From: Virgibacillus halodenitrificans JCM 12304
GTDB taxonomy: Bacteria; Bacillota; Bacilli; Bacillales; Amphibacillaceae
DNA: 64,000 nt
NCBI RefSeq assembly: GCF_001310895.1
Contig: NZ_BAZS01000015.1
Span: 18,148-82,147 of the forward strand
Direction of reading: 5' to 3'
The notes below the pieces were generated by a model, which ran no database searches, was not told the DNA's origin, and saw only the letters and a list, made by a program, of their open reading frames with translations. A program made the position numbers and the translations under genes. This document shows, in pieces, positions 18,459 through 27,457 of the stretch (positions within the stretch are counted from its first letter, which is position 1; the number at the start of each line of letters is the position of its first letter).

Positions 18459-18505
18459 CTATTGTATATAAGTCAGTCAAATTATGTGAAAGGTAGACCA
18501 CCATA

Positions 18506-18659
18506 GTCCCGATAGAACGCTGGTCTGTAGCGGTTGAATTGGTATTTGTCTCAGTAGGGGATCCTTTTGTCTAGGATGAGAGCATACTTGTCTTGCAAAA
18601 TTAGGTGATAGTCTCAGACAGGTATCGAGGAGTCTCAGTAAAGGGGCTTTCTATCTCAT
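18506..18659 (+). repeat. 21-bp periodic intergenic array, GTCTCAG core (array A3)
   Basis: Cores GTCCCGA, GTAGCGG, GTCTCAG, GTCTAGG, GTCTTGC, GTCTCAG, GTCTCAG and ATCTCAT start at 18506, 18527, 18548, 18569, 18590, 18611, 18632 and 18653, exactly 21 apart. The array follows a terminator and precedes the beta-propeller gene. Confidence 0.85.
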
Positions 18660-18755
18660 TTAGGCGGATGCCATTTCATAAAGGTTACATGCATAGTTAT
18701 AGTTCGCATTCTTCCCATTCAAATAGGGCAACATAATTTTGGGAGGAATGTTGAA

Positions 18756-19982
18756 ATGAGATATAGGTTCTTTTTAGTCATGGTGTTCATTTGTATATGT
18801 TTTCCCATTCATTCTGCTGCTGAAAAAACGCTTTTGAAAGCTGCTTTTATCCGTGATAATCAGTTATGGCTAATACAAGACGATAAAGAAACTCAACTCA
18901 CCGAAGATAGGCATGTTGACTCACCAAAATGGTCCAGGGATGGCCGATTTATTGCCTTTTTGGATAGAGATCTATCTGGCGATAAGGCCCAATTATATAT
19001 TTATGATTTAAAGGAAGAGGAAATTTATCAAGCCTATCCAACGATTGAAACGGAAGAGTTTCATTGGTCGCCTGTGTCGAATCAATTGGCTTATTTATCT
19101 GGTGGTTTATTAAATGTAACTAAAATAAGGAACGGACGACCAGAAGGCTTTAAAAATGTAAGTTTGGGTGTAAGTAATTTTAATTGGTTCCCGGATGGAA
19201 AGGCGTTTATTGTTTCATCACCAGCCAACCTGCTTCCGACGGGGTGGGGGCCGGTGCATTTATTTAAAGTGCCTGTGGATACAGAGCTAGATACAGATAA
19301 AGTAAAGCCATTCTACACAATAAAGACGGACATGAATGATTTATTTGCTATTGACGCAACATACTTCAAGTGGAGTCAAGATGGAAGATGGATGAGTTTT
19401 TTGGCAACTCCAACTGCATCATGGGCAATGGACAGTAATACACTTTGTGTACTATCTTCTACCGGACAGAAATTTCAAGCAATCGGAAAAATGCTATGGT
19501 ATAAAGATTGGATCCAATGGTCTCCGTTTGAAAACACAATAGCATTCATTTCTGGAGAAGGTAGATTTTTCGTTAAAAATAAACATACAACCATTTTGGA
19601 CATACCTGTATGGCGGAACGAAACGAACTATACTCCACCAGGATTTGTCGATTTGGATTTAGCTTGGTTAACAAAGAAGAAGGTCCTCGTCGCAAGGGCC
19701 GAAGAAAACAAAGAGTGGGAAGAAGGGCCAGTCCCAACAATGTTTACAAGGCTTTATGAAATAAATATTGATTCAGGCAAACAGAAGCAAATCTCTTTCC
19801 CAAAAAAGAACGAACTGGATACTGATCCTCGGGTTATTGGTTCTTATATTACATGGTACAGATCTACCTCAAATAAAGAACAAGGAGAAATATGGGTGAA
19901 AAATGGAGTGGGGAAATCATATCGGTGGTTAAGGAATGTAGATCAAGCACCAGCCTTCTATTATGAAAAGCCTTTCTTATAA
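18756..19982 (+). CDS. Secreted TolB-like beta-propeller protein
   Basis: A 408-residue protein with a cleavable signal peptide (MRYRFFLVMVFICICFPIHSAAE) and no lipobox, so probably exported. Repeated blade motifs of the TolB/WD40-like type are visible: SPKWSRDGRFIAFLDRD, FHWSPVSNQLAYLSGG, FNWFPDGKAFIVSSP, FKWSQDGRWMSFLAT and IQWSPFENTIAFISGEG. Five to six blades are expected. Such proteins are scaffolds and give no clue to enzyme activity. ATG follows GGGAGG. The next gene is 72 bases away. Confidence 0.82.
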   Translation: MRYRFFLVMVFICICFPIHSAAEKTLLKAAFIRDNQLWLIQDDKETQLTEDRHVDSPKWSRDGRFIAFLDRDLSGDKAQLYIYDLKEEEIYQAYPTIETEEFHWSPVSNQLAYLSGGLLNVTKIRNGRPEGFKNVSLGVSNFNWFPDGKAFIVSSPANLLPTGWGPVHLFKVPVDTELDTDKVKPFYTIKTDMNDLFAIDATYFKWSQDGRWMSFLATPTASWAMDSNTLCVLSSTGQKFQAIGKMLWYKDWIQWSPFENTIAFISGEGRFFVKNKHTTILDIPVWRNETNYTPPGFVDLDLAWLTKKKVLVARAEENKEWEEGPVPTMFTRLYEINIDSGKQKQISFPKKNELDTDPRVIGSYITWYRSTSNKEQGEIWVKNGVGKSYRWLRNVDQAPAFYYEKPFL

Positions 19983-20054
19983 AAATGTAGAGAGAAGTGA
20001 AACTTTTTAGCGGTCTCTTTCGTCTTATATAGTATAGTACAAGGAGGACCCGTG

Positions 20055-21737
20055 ATGAAAAAAATATTCGGACTTGTTATTATCATCTTTAGTATACTTG
20101 TTTTTCCAATTGAATCCTTGGCAGTCGATTATTCTATTGATAACTCCCGGATTGATGCATATTTACAGCCTGATGGAAATGTAATGGTTACAGAAAAGCA
20201 TACATATCAATTTGAGGGAGAGTTTAATGGAATTACCCGAACGCTGATCCCGAAGAAAAATACAAAGATAATTGACGTAACTGCAGAAGAGAAAGGGAGT
20301 AAACTTGATATTGAGCAAGAGGACAATCTATACAAGATTCATCGTAAAGGGGAAAATGAAACCATTACCATTGAAATTTTTTATACAATTGAAAATGGAG
20401 TGGAGGTATTCTCAGACGTAGCCCAATTTTATTGGCCTTTCTTTGATGGAAGCAATGAATCTGATTATGGTAACATGAACATATTTGTACATCCGCCTGA
20501 AAAGACGGGAAATGTGATTGCATATGGGAAGGATGCAGCAGCAAATTCAGCAGATACCCAACGTGATGGTAGAGTTCATTTTTCCATGGGGCAGGTGGAT
20601 AGCGGGGCAAACGGTGATATTCGAGTTGCCTACGATGCTTCATTATTTCCAAACGCCCCAATAGCGAAAGATCAGGCAATGAAACAGGACATTCTAGCAG
20701 ACAAAGAAAATTTGGAAAAAGAACAAGCTGCATTTGAACACCGTCAGGATTTATTGTCCGGCATGGCACCTTTCGTTATTGGTGTTTTTGTTTTTTACTT
20801 GTTAGCATTGTTAATTTATGCAATAAAACAGCGACGAGCTGTTCAATTGGAAGTAGAACAACAATATATTTCTGCTCATTTTGTTCCGGATCTGATGATG
20901 AGCCTTCCTGCGACTCTTTCTTTTATGAAATCCGGTTTATTTGATGCGAACGTGCTAACTGCTGCTCTGCTAGATTTAGTACGAAAAGGTTATGTGAAGA
21001 AAGAAAACGAAGATACGTTTTCCGTTATTCAGGTGCAAACAGACTATGAGCACGAACACATTTTATTGGATTGGCTATTCTATAAAATTGGTAATGACGG
21101 GATTTTTCATTTAAAAGACTTAAAAGATTATACAGATGAAGAATCCAATCATGAAACGTACTGGAAGGACTTCGAGGCATGGAGGCAAGCTGTAAAAGAA
21201 GAAGTGAAAACGCATAGATTAATAGATAAACAAACAAAGCTTCGTACCATTATTGGCTTATCTAGTATTATTGTAGTTCCCTTTGCGATTTTGTTTGGAG
21301 TCCATGAATTATTCCTGTCTATGTTTTTGGCTATTTTGTTGTTTGGAGCATTACTGATTTTCGCTGCTCTGTTTCGTTTTAAAACTGTAAAAGGTGCTAT
21401 TCTATACAAACAGTGGAAGGAATTCCAGGAGAAATATCCGGCTATGAATGATAAAGACTGGCAGGATTTACACAATGATGATCAAAAACGAGCCTTTATC
21501 TACAGTATTGGATTAAATGATAAACAACTGGATAAAAAGAATGAACAGATAAAAGAAGTGTTACCGCAGAATGATAGATATAATGCAGATATTCTTTCCT
21601 TCTTATTAATCGCCAGCCTTGTTCAGAATCAGTTCGAGGATTCGCATACGGTATCTGCTGCAAGCACTTCCTCTGGAGGAAGCCCGGGGGGAGGAGCTGG
21701 AGTTGGTGGAGGCGGAGGCGGTTCAGGTGCATTCTAG
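20055..21737 (+). CDS. DUF2207 membrane protein with Gly-rich tail
   Basis: A 560-residue protein: signal peptide ending around IESLAVDY, an extracellular beta-rich DUF2207 domain with DGNVMVTEKHTYQFEGEFNG and FYWPFFDGS, one membrane segment near residue 245 (APFVIGVFVFYLLALLIYAI), a cytoplasmic portion with MMSLPATLSFMKSGLFDANV, two further membrane segments near 400-440, and a C-terminus made of Gly/Ser (GGGGGGSGAF). This order is diagnostic of DUF2207. The function is unknown. ATG 20055 is favoured over the GTG one codon before it because AAGGAGGA is six bases away. Confidence 0.88.
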   Translation: MKKIFGLVIIIFSILVFPIESLAVDYSIDNSRIDAYLQPDGNVMVTEKHTYQFEGEFNGITRTLIPKKNTKIIDVTAEEKGSKLDIEQEDNLYKIHRKGENETITIEIFYTIENGVEVFSDVAQFYWPFFDGSNESDYGNMNIFVHPPEKTGNVIAYGKDAAANSADTQRDGRVHFSMGQVDSGANGDIRVAYDASLFPNAPIAKDQAMKQDILADKENLEKEQAAFEHRQDLLSGMAPFVIGVFVFYLLALLIYAIKQRRAVQLEVEQQYISAHFVPDLMMSLPATLSFMKSGLFDANVLTAALLDLVRKGYVKKENEDTFSVIQVQTDYEHEHILLDWLFYKIGNDGIFHLKDLKDYTDEESNHETYWKDFEAWRQAVKEEVKTHRLIDKQTKLRTIIGLSSIIVVPFAILFGVHELFLSMFLAILLFGALLIFAALFRFKTVKGAILYKQWKEFQEKYPAMNDKDWQDLHNDDQKRAFIYSIGLNDKQLDKKNEQIKEVLPQNDRYNADILSFLLIASLVQNQFEDSHTVSAASTSSGGSPGGGAGVGGGGGGSGAF

Positions 21738-21821
21738 CATATATCGCTTCAAGTTTATGTGTTGTAAACAGCTACCTACTTCGATATGCTGATAGTAATG
21801 AACGGTAAAAGGAGCGTTTCC

Positions 21822-22079
21822 ATGGCAGAGAAAGAAGAGACAAAAGAAGAACTGCTTATACAAGCGATAAAGACACAGTATTCCATTTTACAGTTGCTTG
21901 ATCGCACATTACTTGATGTATATCAATATGAAAAAGGGCAAAAAGCTGAAGAACAGAATAGTGACCTGATAAACCTTGCCTATCAAGCAAGAAGCATTAT
22001 TGCTAAAAAACCAAAATTAAAAGAAACCTACCGTAAGCTGGAAGAAGAGTATGGTATTAAAATAACCAACCATAATTAG
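21822..22079 (+). CDS. Small helical protein, unknown
   Basis: An 85-residue cytoplasmic protein that starts at ATG 21822 after AAAAGGAG. The sequence (MAEKEETKEELLIQAIKTQY, then LLDRTLLDVYQYEKGQ) is very charged and predicted all-helical, with heptad-like leucines. No family is recognised. It follows the DUF2207 gene by 84 bases and has its own terminator, so both may share a transcript. Confidence 0.65.
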   Translation: MAEKEETKEELLIQAIKTQYSILQLLDRTLLDVYQYEKGQKAEEQNSDLINLAYQARSIIAKKPKLKETYRKLEEEYGIKITNHN

Positions 22080-22083
22080 TAAC

Positions 22084-22116
22084 AAAAGTCGCTTATTTTT
22101 ATATAAGCGACTTTTT
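22084..22116 (+). terminator. Terminator after the small helical protein gene
   Basis: AAAAGTCGCTTAT pairs with ATAAGCGACTTTT, followed by T residues. Confidence 0.92.
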
Positions 22117-22119
22117 CTA

Positions 22120-22562
22120 GGTTCTAATATATATGGGTTTATTCAATGATTCGCAAAATGGATAAATTGCGAATTAACTTGGTATTACTGTAAACAGTCG
22201 TTTCGGGACAAAATGTATAGTGAACAAATTATAGCTTACTTGGGAATGTCTCGGCGAACTATCTTGGTCAGCAGCTGATTAAATTATTCTCTGGCGGATT
22301 ATCTTGGTCAGCAGCCGATTAAATTGTTCTCCGGCGGATTATCTTGGTCAGCAGCCGATTAAATTATCCTCCGGCGGATTACCCTGGTCTGCAGCTGATT
22401 AAATTATTCTCCGGTGGATTACCTCGCTCTGCTGCTGATAAGTTTCACCTCCACTCTGCTATTAATTGTTCTTACACTAATTCGCATTTCCCTGTATCTA
22501 ATTCAAATAATGTCCTATTTATAAATCGTACTTCTTTACGTCATGTTGGTTGTCAATTAAGC
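22120..22562. repeat. Intergenic element with 20-bp periodic array, GGCGGATT/GCAGCYGATT core (array B1)
   Basis: Ten blocks ending at 22260, 22280, 22300 and so on to 22440 follow an exact 20-base step and alternate GGCGGATT with GCAGCYGATT. In effect a 40-base unit occurs about five times, with TATCTTGGTCA and AAATTRTTCTCC as spacers. The outer parts (22120-22152 and 22547-22562) resemble the same positions around the element at 43.8 kb. No gene is supported here despite open frames. Confidence 0.85.
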
Positions 22563-22684
22563 TAGAGTTTGGTAAATGTATTTTTAGGGAAAAGGAATGT
22601 GCTCAATTATGGAAAGGCTGATTATAGCTAACGCTTCTGAAGAACAGTTGGTCGGACTTTAAGGAGTCTTATCTGCAATATATA

Positions 22685-24412
22685 TTGTTTGAATTTATTT
22701 ATTCGTTATTTGCCAGCATCTTGTTTGCTCCATTTCTATCCTATATTTTTAACCGCATGCTAACAGTAATTGATGATGGTTCATTACTAAACAGCGAAGT
22801 ATTTTCGCTTGGATTAAGTATAAGTGGAATTATGGGAACCTTATTTGTAAGTTTTTTTGCTGTAGCTTTTTTATTTGTAGAGTTTGGTGTACTAATCATC
22901 CTTGCAGAAAAAAGCTATTTTAATAAGCAGGTCTATATATCGGAAGCATTTCTAACCGCAGTTAAAAAACTACCAAGGCTGCTTGGTTTTGGGTTTATTC
23001 CATTGGTTTTTTTACTGCTTTTATTTATACCATTTATTGATGCATCTACATTACCCCCGTTGTTTGATGTAAATATTACTATCTTCCTTACAGACTTGCT
23101 GTATGAATCGCTTATTGCCAAGGTTGTTTATTTTTCCTTGTTTTTAGGAATGGGGTATCTATTCGTTCGCTGGATTTTTGCACTTCATTATATTTTTATT
23201 GAGAATAAGTCGATTTGGCAAGCATTACGGAGCAGCTGGAATTGCACCAAGAAAAATAAAATTAGAGTGGTATGGTATGTTTTATTTGTTAATATATTGA
23301 TCTTTTTAGCAGGATTTGTTCTTATGAACGCGGTATCTGAACTTACTACAATCATAGATTCTAAGGTAATCGGAGACTTTATTGGGAATTACTTACTAAC
23401 CTTTGCCAGTTATTTTACTATGCTGATGTCGTTAGTTTTCATTCCTGTGAACTTGCTTGTTCTTACAAGATTGTTTTATGAGTTCCAAGAGAGAAAAGGA
23501 GTACAAATTAAAGATTCCTTGAAATTAGGAAGAAGTAGTTATTTACTTCAGGTAGAAAAAAAGGTTGGGCGTTTCTTATCAAGACGTAAATCTTTCTTTA
23601 TATCTGCAACCGTTGTTGTACTCAGTCTTTTATTTGCTATTAATTATGTGGTGAATGACTCGCTTGTCTATTTGAAATGGGATGTGGAAATTGCAAGTCA
23701 CCGTGGAGATCTGAAACATGCGCCTGAAAATTCGATGAGTAGTATTCGTTCCGCCATTCGTAAAGGTGTGGATGCTGTTGAGGTAGATGTTGCCATGACA
23801 AAAGACGGAGTAATCGTTCTAAGTCATGATCTCGATCTAAAGCGGGTAGCTGGCGTATCGGATAAAATCAGTAATCTTACGTATGAAGAAATAAAGCAAA
23901 TAGACATTGGCAGACTTTATGGTGAGGAATTTATCGGAGAACGAATTCCTACCTTGGATGAAGTTCTGAAAGTGATGCAAGAAAATGATACAAAACTAAT
24001 TATTGACTTGAAATCAGCTGAACCTGGAAGAGGCTTCGCTGAAAAAATTGTGGAGCTTGTAGAGAAGAATGATTCGGATCATTTGGCGTATGTTCAATCC
24101 TTCAGTTATGAATTATTACAGGATATCCGTAAACGAAATGAAACAATAAAGATTGGCCAAATTCTCTTTTTATCTGCAGGAAACTTATCTAAGTTGGATG
24201 TGGATTTTTACACAATAAGAGAAAGTATGCTAACAGAACGATTTATCGAGCGTGCTAAAAAGCAAAATCGAGAGGTATGGGTGTGGACCGTTAACATAAA
24301 AAGAAACATGAAAGAAGTATTGAAGTACGATATCGATGGAATTATTACAGATTACCCGGAAAGAGCACAACGTGTATTGGAAATTGGACTGGAAGGACAG
24401 CGACGTAACTGA
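22685..24412 (+). CDS. Membrane-anchored glycerophosphodiester phosphodiesterase
   Basis: A 575-residue protein: N-terminal membrane domain with several hydrophobic segments (residues 1-320, GPDPase_memb type), one more anchor near 325, then a GDPD domain. Catalytic marks: ASHRGDLKHAPENS (His-Arg pair), VEVDVAMTKDGVIVLSHD (metal-binding Glu/Asp and second His), LIIDLKS, and WTVNIKRNMKEVLKYDIDGI. It should cleave glycerophosphodiesters or lipoteichoic-acid-like polymers outside the cell. The start is unclear: the TTG at 22685 lies 18 bases past AAGGAG, yet the frame stays open upstream to 22628 and encodes WSDFKESYLQY, which looks like the normal family N-terminus. Confidence 0.88.
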   Translation: MFEFIYSLFASILFAPFLSYIFNRMLTVIDDGSLLNSEVFSLGLSISGIMGTLFVSFFAVAFLFVEFGVLIILAEKSYFNKQVYISEAFLTAVKKLPRLLGFGFIPLVFLLLLFIPFIDASTLPPLFDVNITIFLTDLLYESLIAKVVYFSLFLGMGYLFVRWIFALHYIFIENKSIWQALRSSWNCTKKNKIRVVWYVLFVNILIFLAGFVLMNAVSELTTIIDSKVIGDFIGNYLLTFASYFTMLMSLVFIPVNLLVLTRLFYEFQERKGVQIKDSLKLGRSSYLLQVEKKVGRFLSRRKSFFISATVVVLSLLFAINYVVNDSLVYLKWDVEIASHRGDLKHAPENSMSSIRSAIRKGVDAVEVDVAMTKDGVIVLSHDLDLKRVAGVSDKISNLTYEEIKQIDIGRLYGEEFIGERIPTLDEVLKVMQENDTKLIIDLKSAEPGRGFAEKIVELVEKNDSDHLAYVQSFSYELLQDIRKRNETIKIGQILFLSAGNLSKLDVDFYTIRESMLTERFIERAKKQNREVWVWTVNIKRNMKEVLKYDIDGIITDYPERAQRVLEIGLEGQRRN

Positions 24413-24430
24413 AGGCGTACTGTCCTTTTT
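24393..24430 (+). terminator. Terminator overlapping the GDPD stop codon
   Basis: AAGGACAG (24393-24400) pairs with CTGTCCTT, then TTTTT. The left arm lies inside the last codons of the coding region. Confidence 0.85.
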
Positions 24431-24575
24431 GTATGGAAAACACATAAAGGTTAAAAAAGTCGTTTTACTTTTATTGAAAGAGGCAATAAAGATAGTATGT
24501 TACGAGAAGTGGCATAATTATGGTAAAAATTATTAAGAAATTAACACATCGATAAAGAAGGAGACTTGTGTTTAA

Positions 24576-25409
24576 ATGAATATAAAAAAAGCGATGGAGG
24601 AGATGTCAGAAGAAATAGCTAAACTAACTGGTGTGTCAGCTATTACCATGAGCGGTTCAAGAGCAAATGGGGCTAATCACTTGTCTACAGATATGGATAT
24701 AGCAATATATTATGATAAAACAAAAGGATTTAACGTAGAGGATGTAAACAATTTGGTTAGCAGCTTAGATGATAACCAAAGTGCGGAGTGTACTTCATTA
24801 AATGAGTGGGGTGCCTTAATGAATGGAGGAGCGAACCTTACCATTCATGGAGTTCATACTGCGATAATTTTTCGGGATATTCACAAAGTTGTAGATGGTA
24901 TTACAGCTAATTTACAGGGTGAGAAAAATGAGGATAGAAATGCAAAACCATCCTACGTTTATTTAGATGTCCTTTATTTAGGTGAACTAGCAATCTGTGA
25001 AATCCTGTATGATCCTTATCAATATATTTATCAATTAAAACAAAAAATCACTCATTATCCTGAACAATTACATCAGGCACTCATCGAGTATTATACATTT
25101 GAGGCCTCTTATTCCTTTATGATCATTTCTCATCGAATTGATACAGATGATGATTGTTTTGTGGCTAGTCATGTTTTGCGAACAATTAGATGTATGAATC
25201 AATTACTGTTTACCATAAATCGGGCATGTTGTATTCATAAATACAATGCTGTACAGTCTATAGACGTATATTCAACTAGACCTGACAACTACGGTGAGAA
25301 AGTAAATGATATCCTACAGTCACTAGTCACTACGAGGAAGAGCCGTGCAAAAGGTATGCAAGCACTGCATGATCTTCTTTCTTCCACAGAGGAGTTAGCA
25401 GCAGTTTAA
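24576..25409 (+). CDS. Nucleotidyltransferase-domain protein
   Basis: A 277-residue cytoplasmic protein with the pol-beta-type motif SGSRANGANHLSTDMDIAIY near residue 27, carrying the paired metal-binding Asp residues. A helical C-terminal half follows (ALIEYYTFEASYSFMIISHR, then CFVASHVLRTIRCMNQLLFTI), like substrate-binding domains of antibiotic adenylyltransferases and related uncharacterised enzymes. The substrate is unknown. Spacing from AAGGAG to ATG is long (about 12 bases). It has its own terminator and stands alone. Confidence 0.82.
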   Translation: MNIKKAMEEMSEEIAKLTGVSAITMSGSRANGANHLSTDMDIAIYYDKTKGFNVEDVNNLVSSLDDNQSAECTSLNEWGALMNGGANLTIHGVHTAIIFRDIHKVVDGITANLQGEKNEDRNAKPSYVYLDVLYLGELAICEILYDPYQYIYQLKQKITHYPEQLHQALIEYYTFEASYSFMIISHRIDTDDDCFVASHVLRTIRCMNQLLFTINRACCIHKYNAVQSIDVYSTRPDNYGEKVNDILQSLVTTRKSRAKGMQALHDLLSSTEELAAV

Positions 25410-25437
25410 ACCAGAAGGAGCATCCTTCTGGTTTTTT
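25408..25437 (+). terminator. Terminator after the nucleotidyltransferase gene
   Basis: AAACCAGAAGGA pairs with TCCTTCTGGTTT around GCA, followed by T residues. It begins at the stop codon. Confidence 0.92.
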
Positions 25438-25494
25438 ATTAGGCAGAAAAAATATATACATATAATAAAGTAATTGAAAAGGAGAGGTTTGAAT

Positions 25495-25749
25495 ATGGAT
25501 AGAAAAAAATGGGCAATTGCCTCATTTATCGTTATTATGCTAACCGTTTTTATAAATTTTTTTGGTTATGATTTATTCCATATCCCATCAAGGGAAGGAA
25601 TAATAATTGTAGTAATATTGACAGCAATAGCTTTTATACTCGCATTGATAGGGAAAGGGATCTGGCGTACTCTTACCTTTATTGTCATCGTGATTCTTAT
25701 AGCGACATCGTTGTTTTCATTTTGGTTTGTAGGCCAATCGTTGTTTTAA
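25495..25749 (+). CDS. Small membrane protein, unknown
   Basis: An 84-residue protein from ATG 25495 after AAAAGGAGAGG. Three hydrophobic segments are visible (ASFIVIMLTVFINFF, IIIVVILTAIAFILAL, and FIVIVILIATSLFSFWFV), with a basic first residue block (MDRKKW), so the N-terminus is probably inside. No family is recognised. It lies just upstream of the paralogous lipoprotein cluster but has a 170-base gap to it. Confidence 0.7.
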   Translation: MDRKKWAIASFIVIMLTVFINFFGYDLFHIPSREGIIIVVILTAIAFILALIGKGIWRTLTFIVIVILIATSLFSFWFVGQSLF

Positions 25750-25919
25750 AGCATTCTTGAAGAAGTGAGGTCGATGGTTGAGGCTTATAAAAGGATTCAA
25801 ATAAAAATACGATTTTCAAGTAGTCCCCCAGAGTTTCTAGCCCCCTTCATTTTCTTTCTATATACTGTAGCTAAATATAAATTAGATAAAGAAGAGAAAT
25901 ATGTAGGGGTTAGAGGACT

Positions 25920-26564
25920 GTGAAATATTGGCCTGCAATGCTTGTACTGTTTTTAGCCGTGTTGCTAGGAGGTTGTCAGGAAGATAAAAAACAACATGTG
26001 AAACCCTCTGAGATAAATGTGGAGAATTTACCAGATGTGAGAGCATTTCAGGATGAATTTACAAGAGAATTCCTTCAATCAACAGAGGAAACAAGGGAAG
26101 GATATTATCCTTTTTTGTCAGGGACTGGGGCGTATAAGATGGATTTTCCAGCTGGCGGGATTGTTGGGGAAAAAGGGTACGCGCTTGAAGGGGAGAGATT
26201 TGAAAGTTTTAGGATTGGTGTTAAAGAAAAACAAATCGCCTCTTCAATAAACTTTAAATATAAAATTGAAAAAAGAAATAACGTTGAAGTAAACTTAGAC
26301 ATGCTGAAGACTTCAACTAATAAAAGTCTTCAATTTGAAAAGTTGTCTTTAAAAGGCAGGGATATATATCTTGCTCGATTTGAGAATGAGAGCGGTGCAT
26401 ATGGAATGGTAGGATATATACAAAATAAATTATCAACAGGAGGGGTATCGGCCATATATACTTCTGAATGCGCAGAGAGGACGAAATCTTGTGAAGATAT
26501 AAATGAAATTAATAACAATAAAATGCTTAATTGGTTAAAATCAATAGAATTTGTAAAAGAGTAA
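25920..26564 (+). CDS. Tandem paralogous lipoprotein, copy 1
   Basis: A 214-residue lipoprotein starting with GTG (KYWPAM...), lipobox LLGGC. Residues about 40-85 hold a block shared with copies 2 and 3: LPDVRAFQDEFTREFLQSTE and YYPFLSGTGAYKMDFPAGGI. The C-terminal half differs from the others (for example SLQFEKLSLKGRDIYLARFE). The shared block is identical at base level to copy 2 over more than 120 bases, pointing to recent duplication or gene conversion. A pair of Cys residues (CAERTKSC) occurs near the end, as in copy 3. Function unknown; an immunity-type or accessory role beside the lipase-like gene is an inference. Confidence 0.8.
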   Translation: MKYWPAMLVLFLAVLLGGCQEDKKQHVKPSEINVENLPDVRAFQDEFTREFLQSTEETREGYYPFLSGTGAYKMDFPAGGIVGEKGYALEGERFESFRIGVKEKQIASSINFKYKIEKRNNVEVNLDMLKTSTNKSLQFEKLSLKGRDIYLARFENESGAYGMVGYIQNKLSTGGVSAIYTSECAERTKSCEDINEINNNKMLNWLKSIEFVKE

Positions 26565-26599
26565 ATCAAGTATAGGTAGTATTTGTGGAGGGAAGGCCT

Positions 26600-27238
26600 G
26601 TGAAATATTGGCTTGTAATATTTTTGATGTTTTTTGTATTGTTGCTAGGAGGTTGTCAGGAAGATAAAAAACAACGTGTTAAACCATCTGAAATGAATGT
26701 AAAGGATTTACCAGATGTGAGAGCATTTCAGGATGAATTTACAAGAGAATTCCTTCAATCAACAGAGGAAACAAGGGAAGGATATTATCCTTTTTTGTCA
26801 GGGACTGGGGCGTATAAGATGGATTTTCCAGCTGGTGGGATTGTTAGCGAGAAATCATACTCAATAAATAAAAAAGGATTCGAAAGTTTTTTTATTGGCG
26901 TACACCAACTCGAAAGGGAAGCATTAATTAGTATTAATTATAATTCTATGTATGTAAATATTGAGTCAACGCAAGTTGTTTTAAGAAAGCAGTTAGATGA
27001 AGATCTAAAATTTAATAAATATGATAGTAATGACTTGGAAATCTATGCAGCTACTTTTACATTTCAAAAAGGCTATGGCATGGCTGGAGTAATTCTTAAT
27101 AAAAAGTCGGATGGTGGGGGAGTATTAGTAACTTATGAATCTAATTTGATTAGCAAAAGTGATCAGGGAAAACAAAAAGAAAAAATAATTAAATGGATGA
27201 AATCATTTAAATTTAATAATAATATGAAAAAAGAATGA
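26600..27238 (+). CDS. Tandem paralogous lipoprotein, copy 2
   Basis: A 212-residue lipoprotein; the GTG at 26600 follows GGAGGGAAGG and begins KYWLVIFLM exactly as copy 1 does, so it is preferred to the GTG at 26585. The lipobox is LLGGC. The N-terminal 85 residues match copy 1 closely, whereas the C-terminal half is different (FESFFIGVHQLEREALISIN, IYAATFTFQKGYGMAG) and lacks the Cys pair. It lies 35 bases after copy 1 without a terminator between, so both are likely on one transcript. Confidence 0.8.
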   Translation: MKYWLVIFLMFFVLLLGGCQEDKKQRVKPSEMNVKDLPDVRAFQDEFTREFLQSTEETREGYYPFLSGTGAYKMDFPAGGIVSEKSYSINKKGFESFFIGVHQLEREALISINYNSMYVNIESTQVVLRKQLDEDLKFNKYDSNDLEIYAATFTFQKGYGMAGVILNKKSDGGGVLVTYESNLISKSDQGKQKEKIIKWMKSFKFNNNMKKE

Positions 27239-27457
27239 AGCAGCTTAACAAAAAGTTCCATTAGTAATTTACCAGCAGGGGTATTGAATTTGATAATCTT
27301 GTTTTTGGAACTTTTGACCTACATAACTCATGTGAAAAAAGTAGGGTTTTATAAATTTTTCCAAGAAAGACTACCTTTCTTATTTTACTCTCTATATACT
27401 GAAGTTAGATAAAAATCGGAATACAGAAATAGTTGGGCAGCATGGGAGGAATGGTCT

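Noticed and set aside
22344..22565. Open frame in repeat element B1
   Set aside because: Made of the 20-base repeats and their flank; no ribosome site and no likeness to a protein family.
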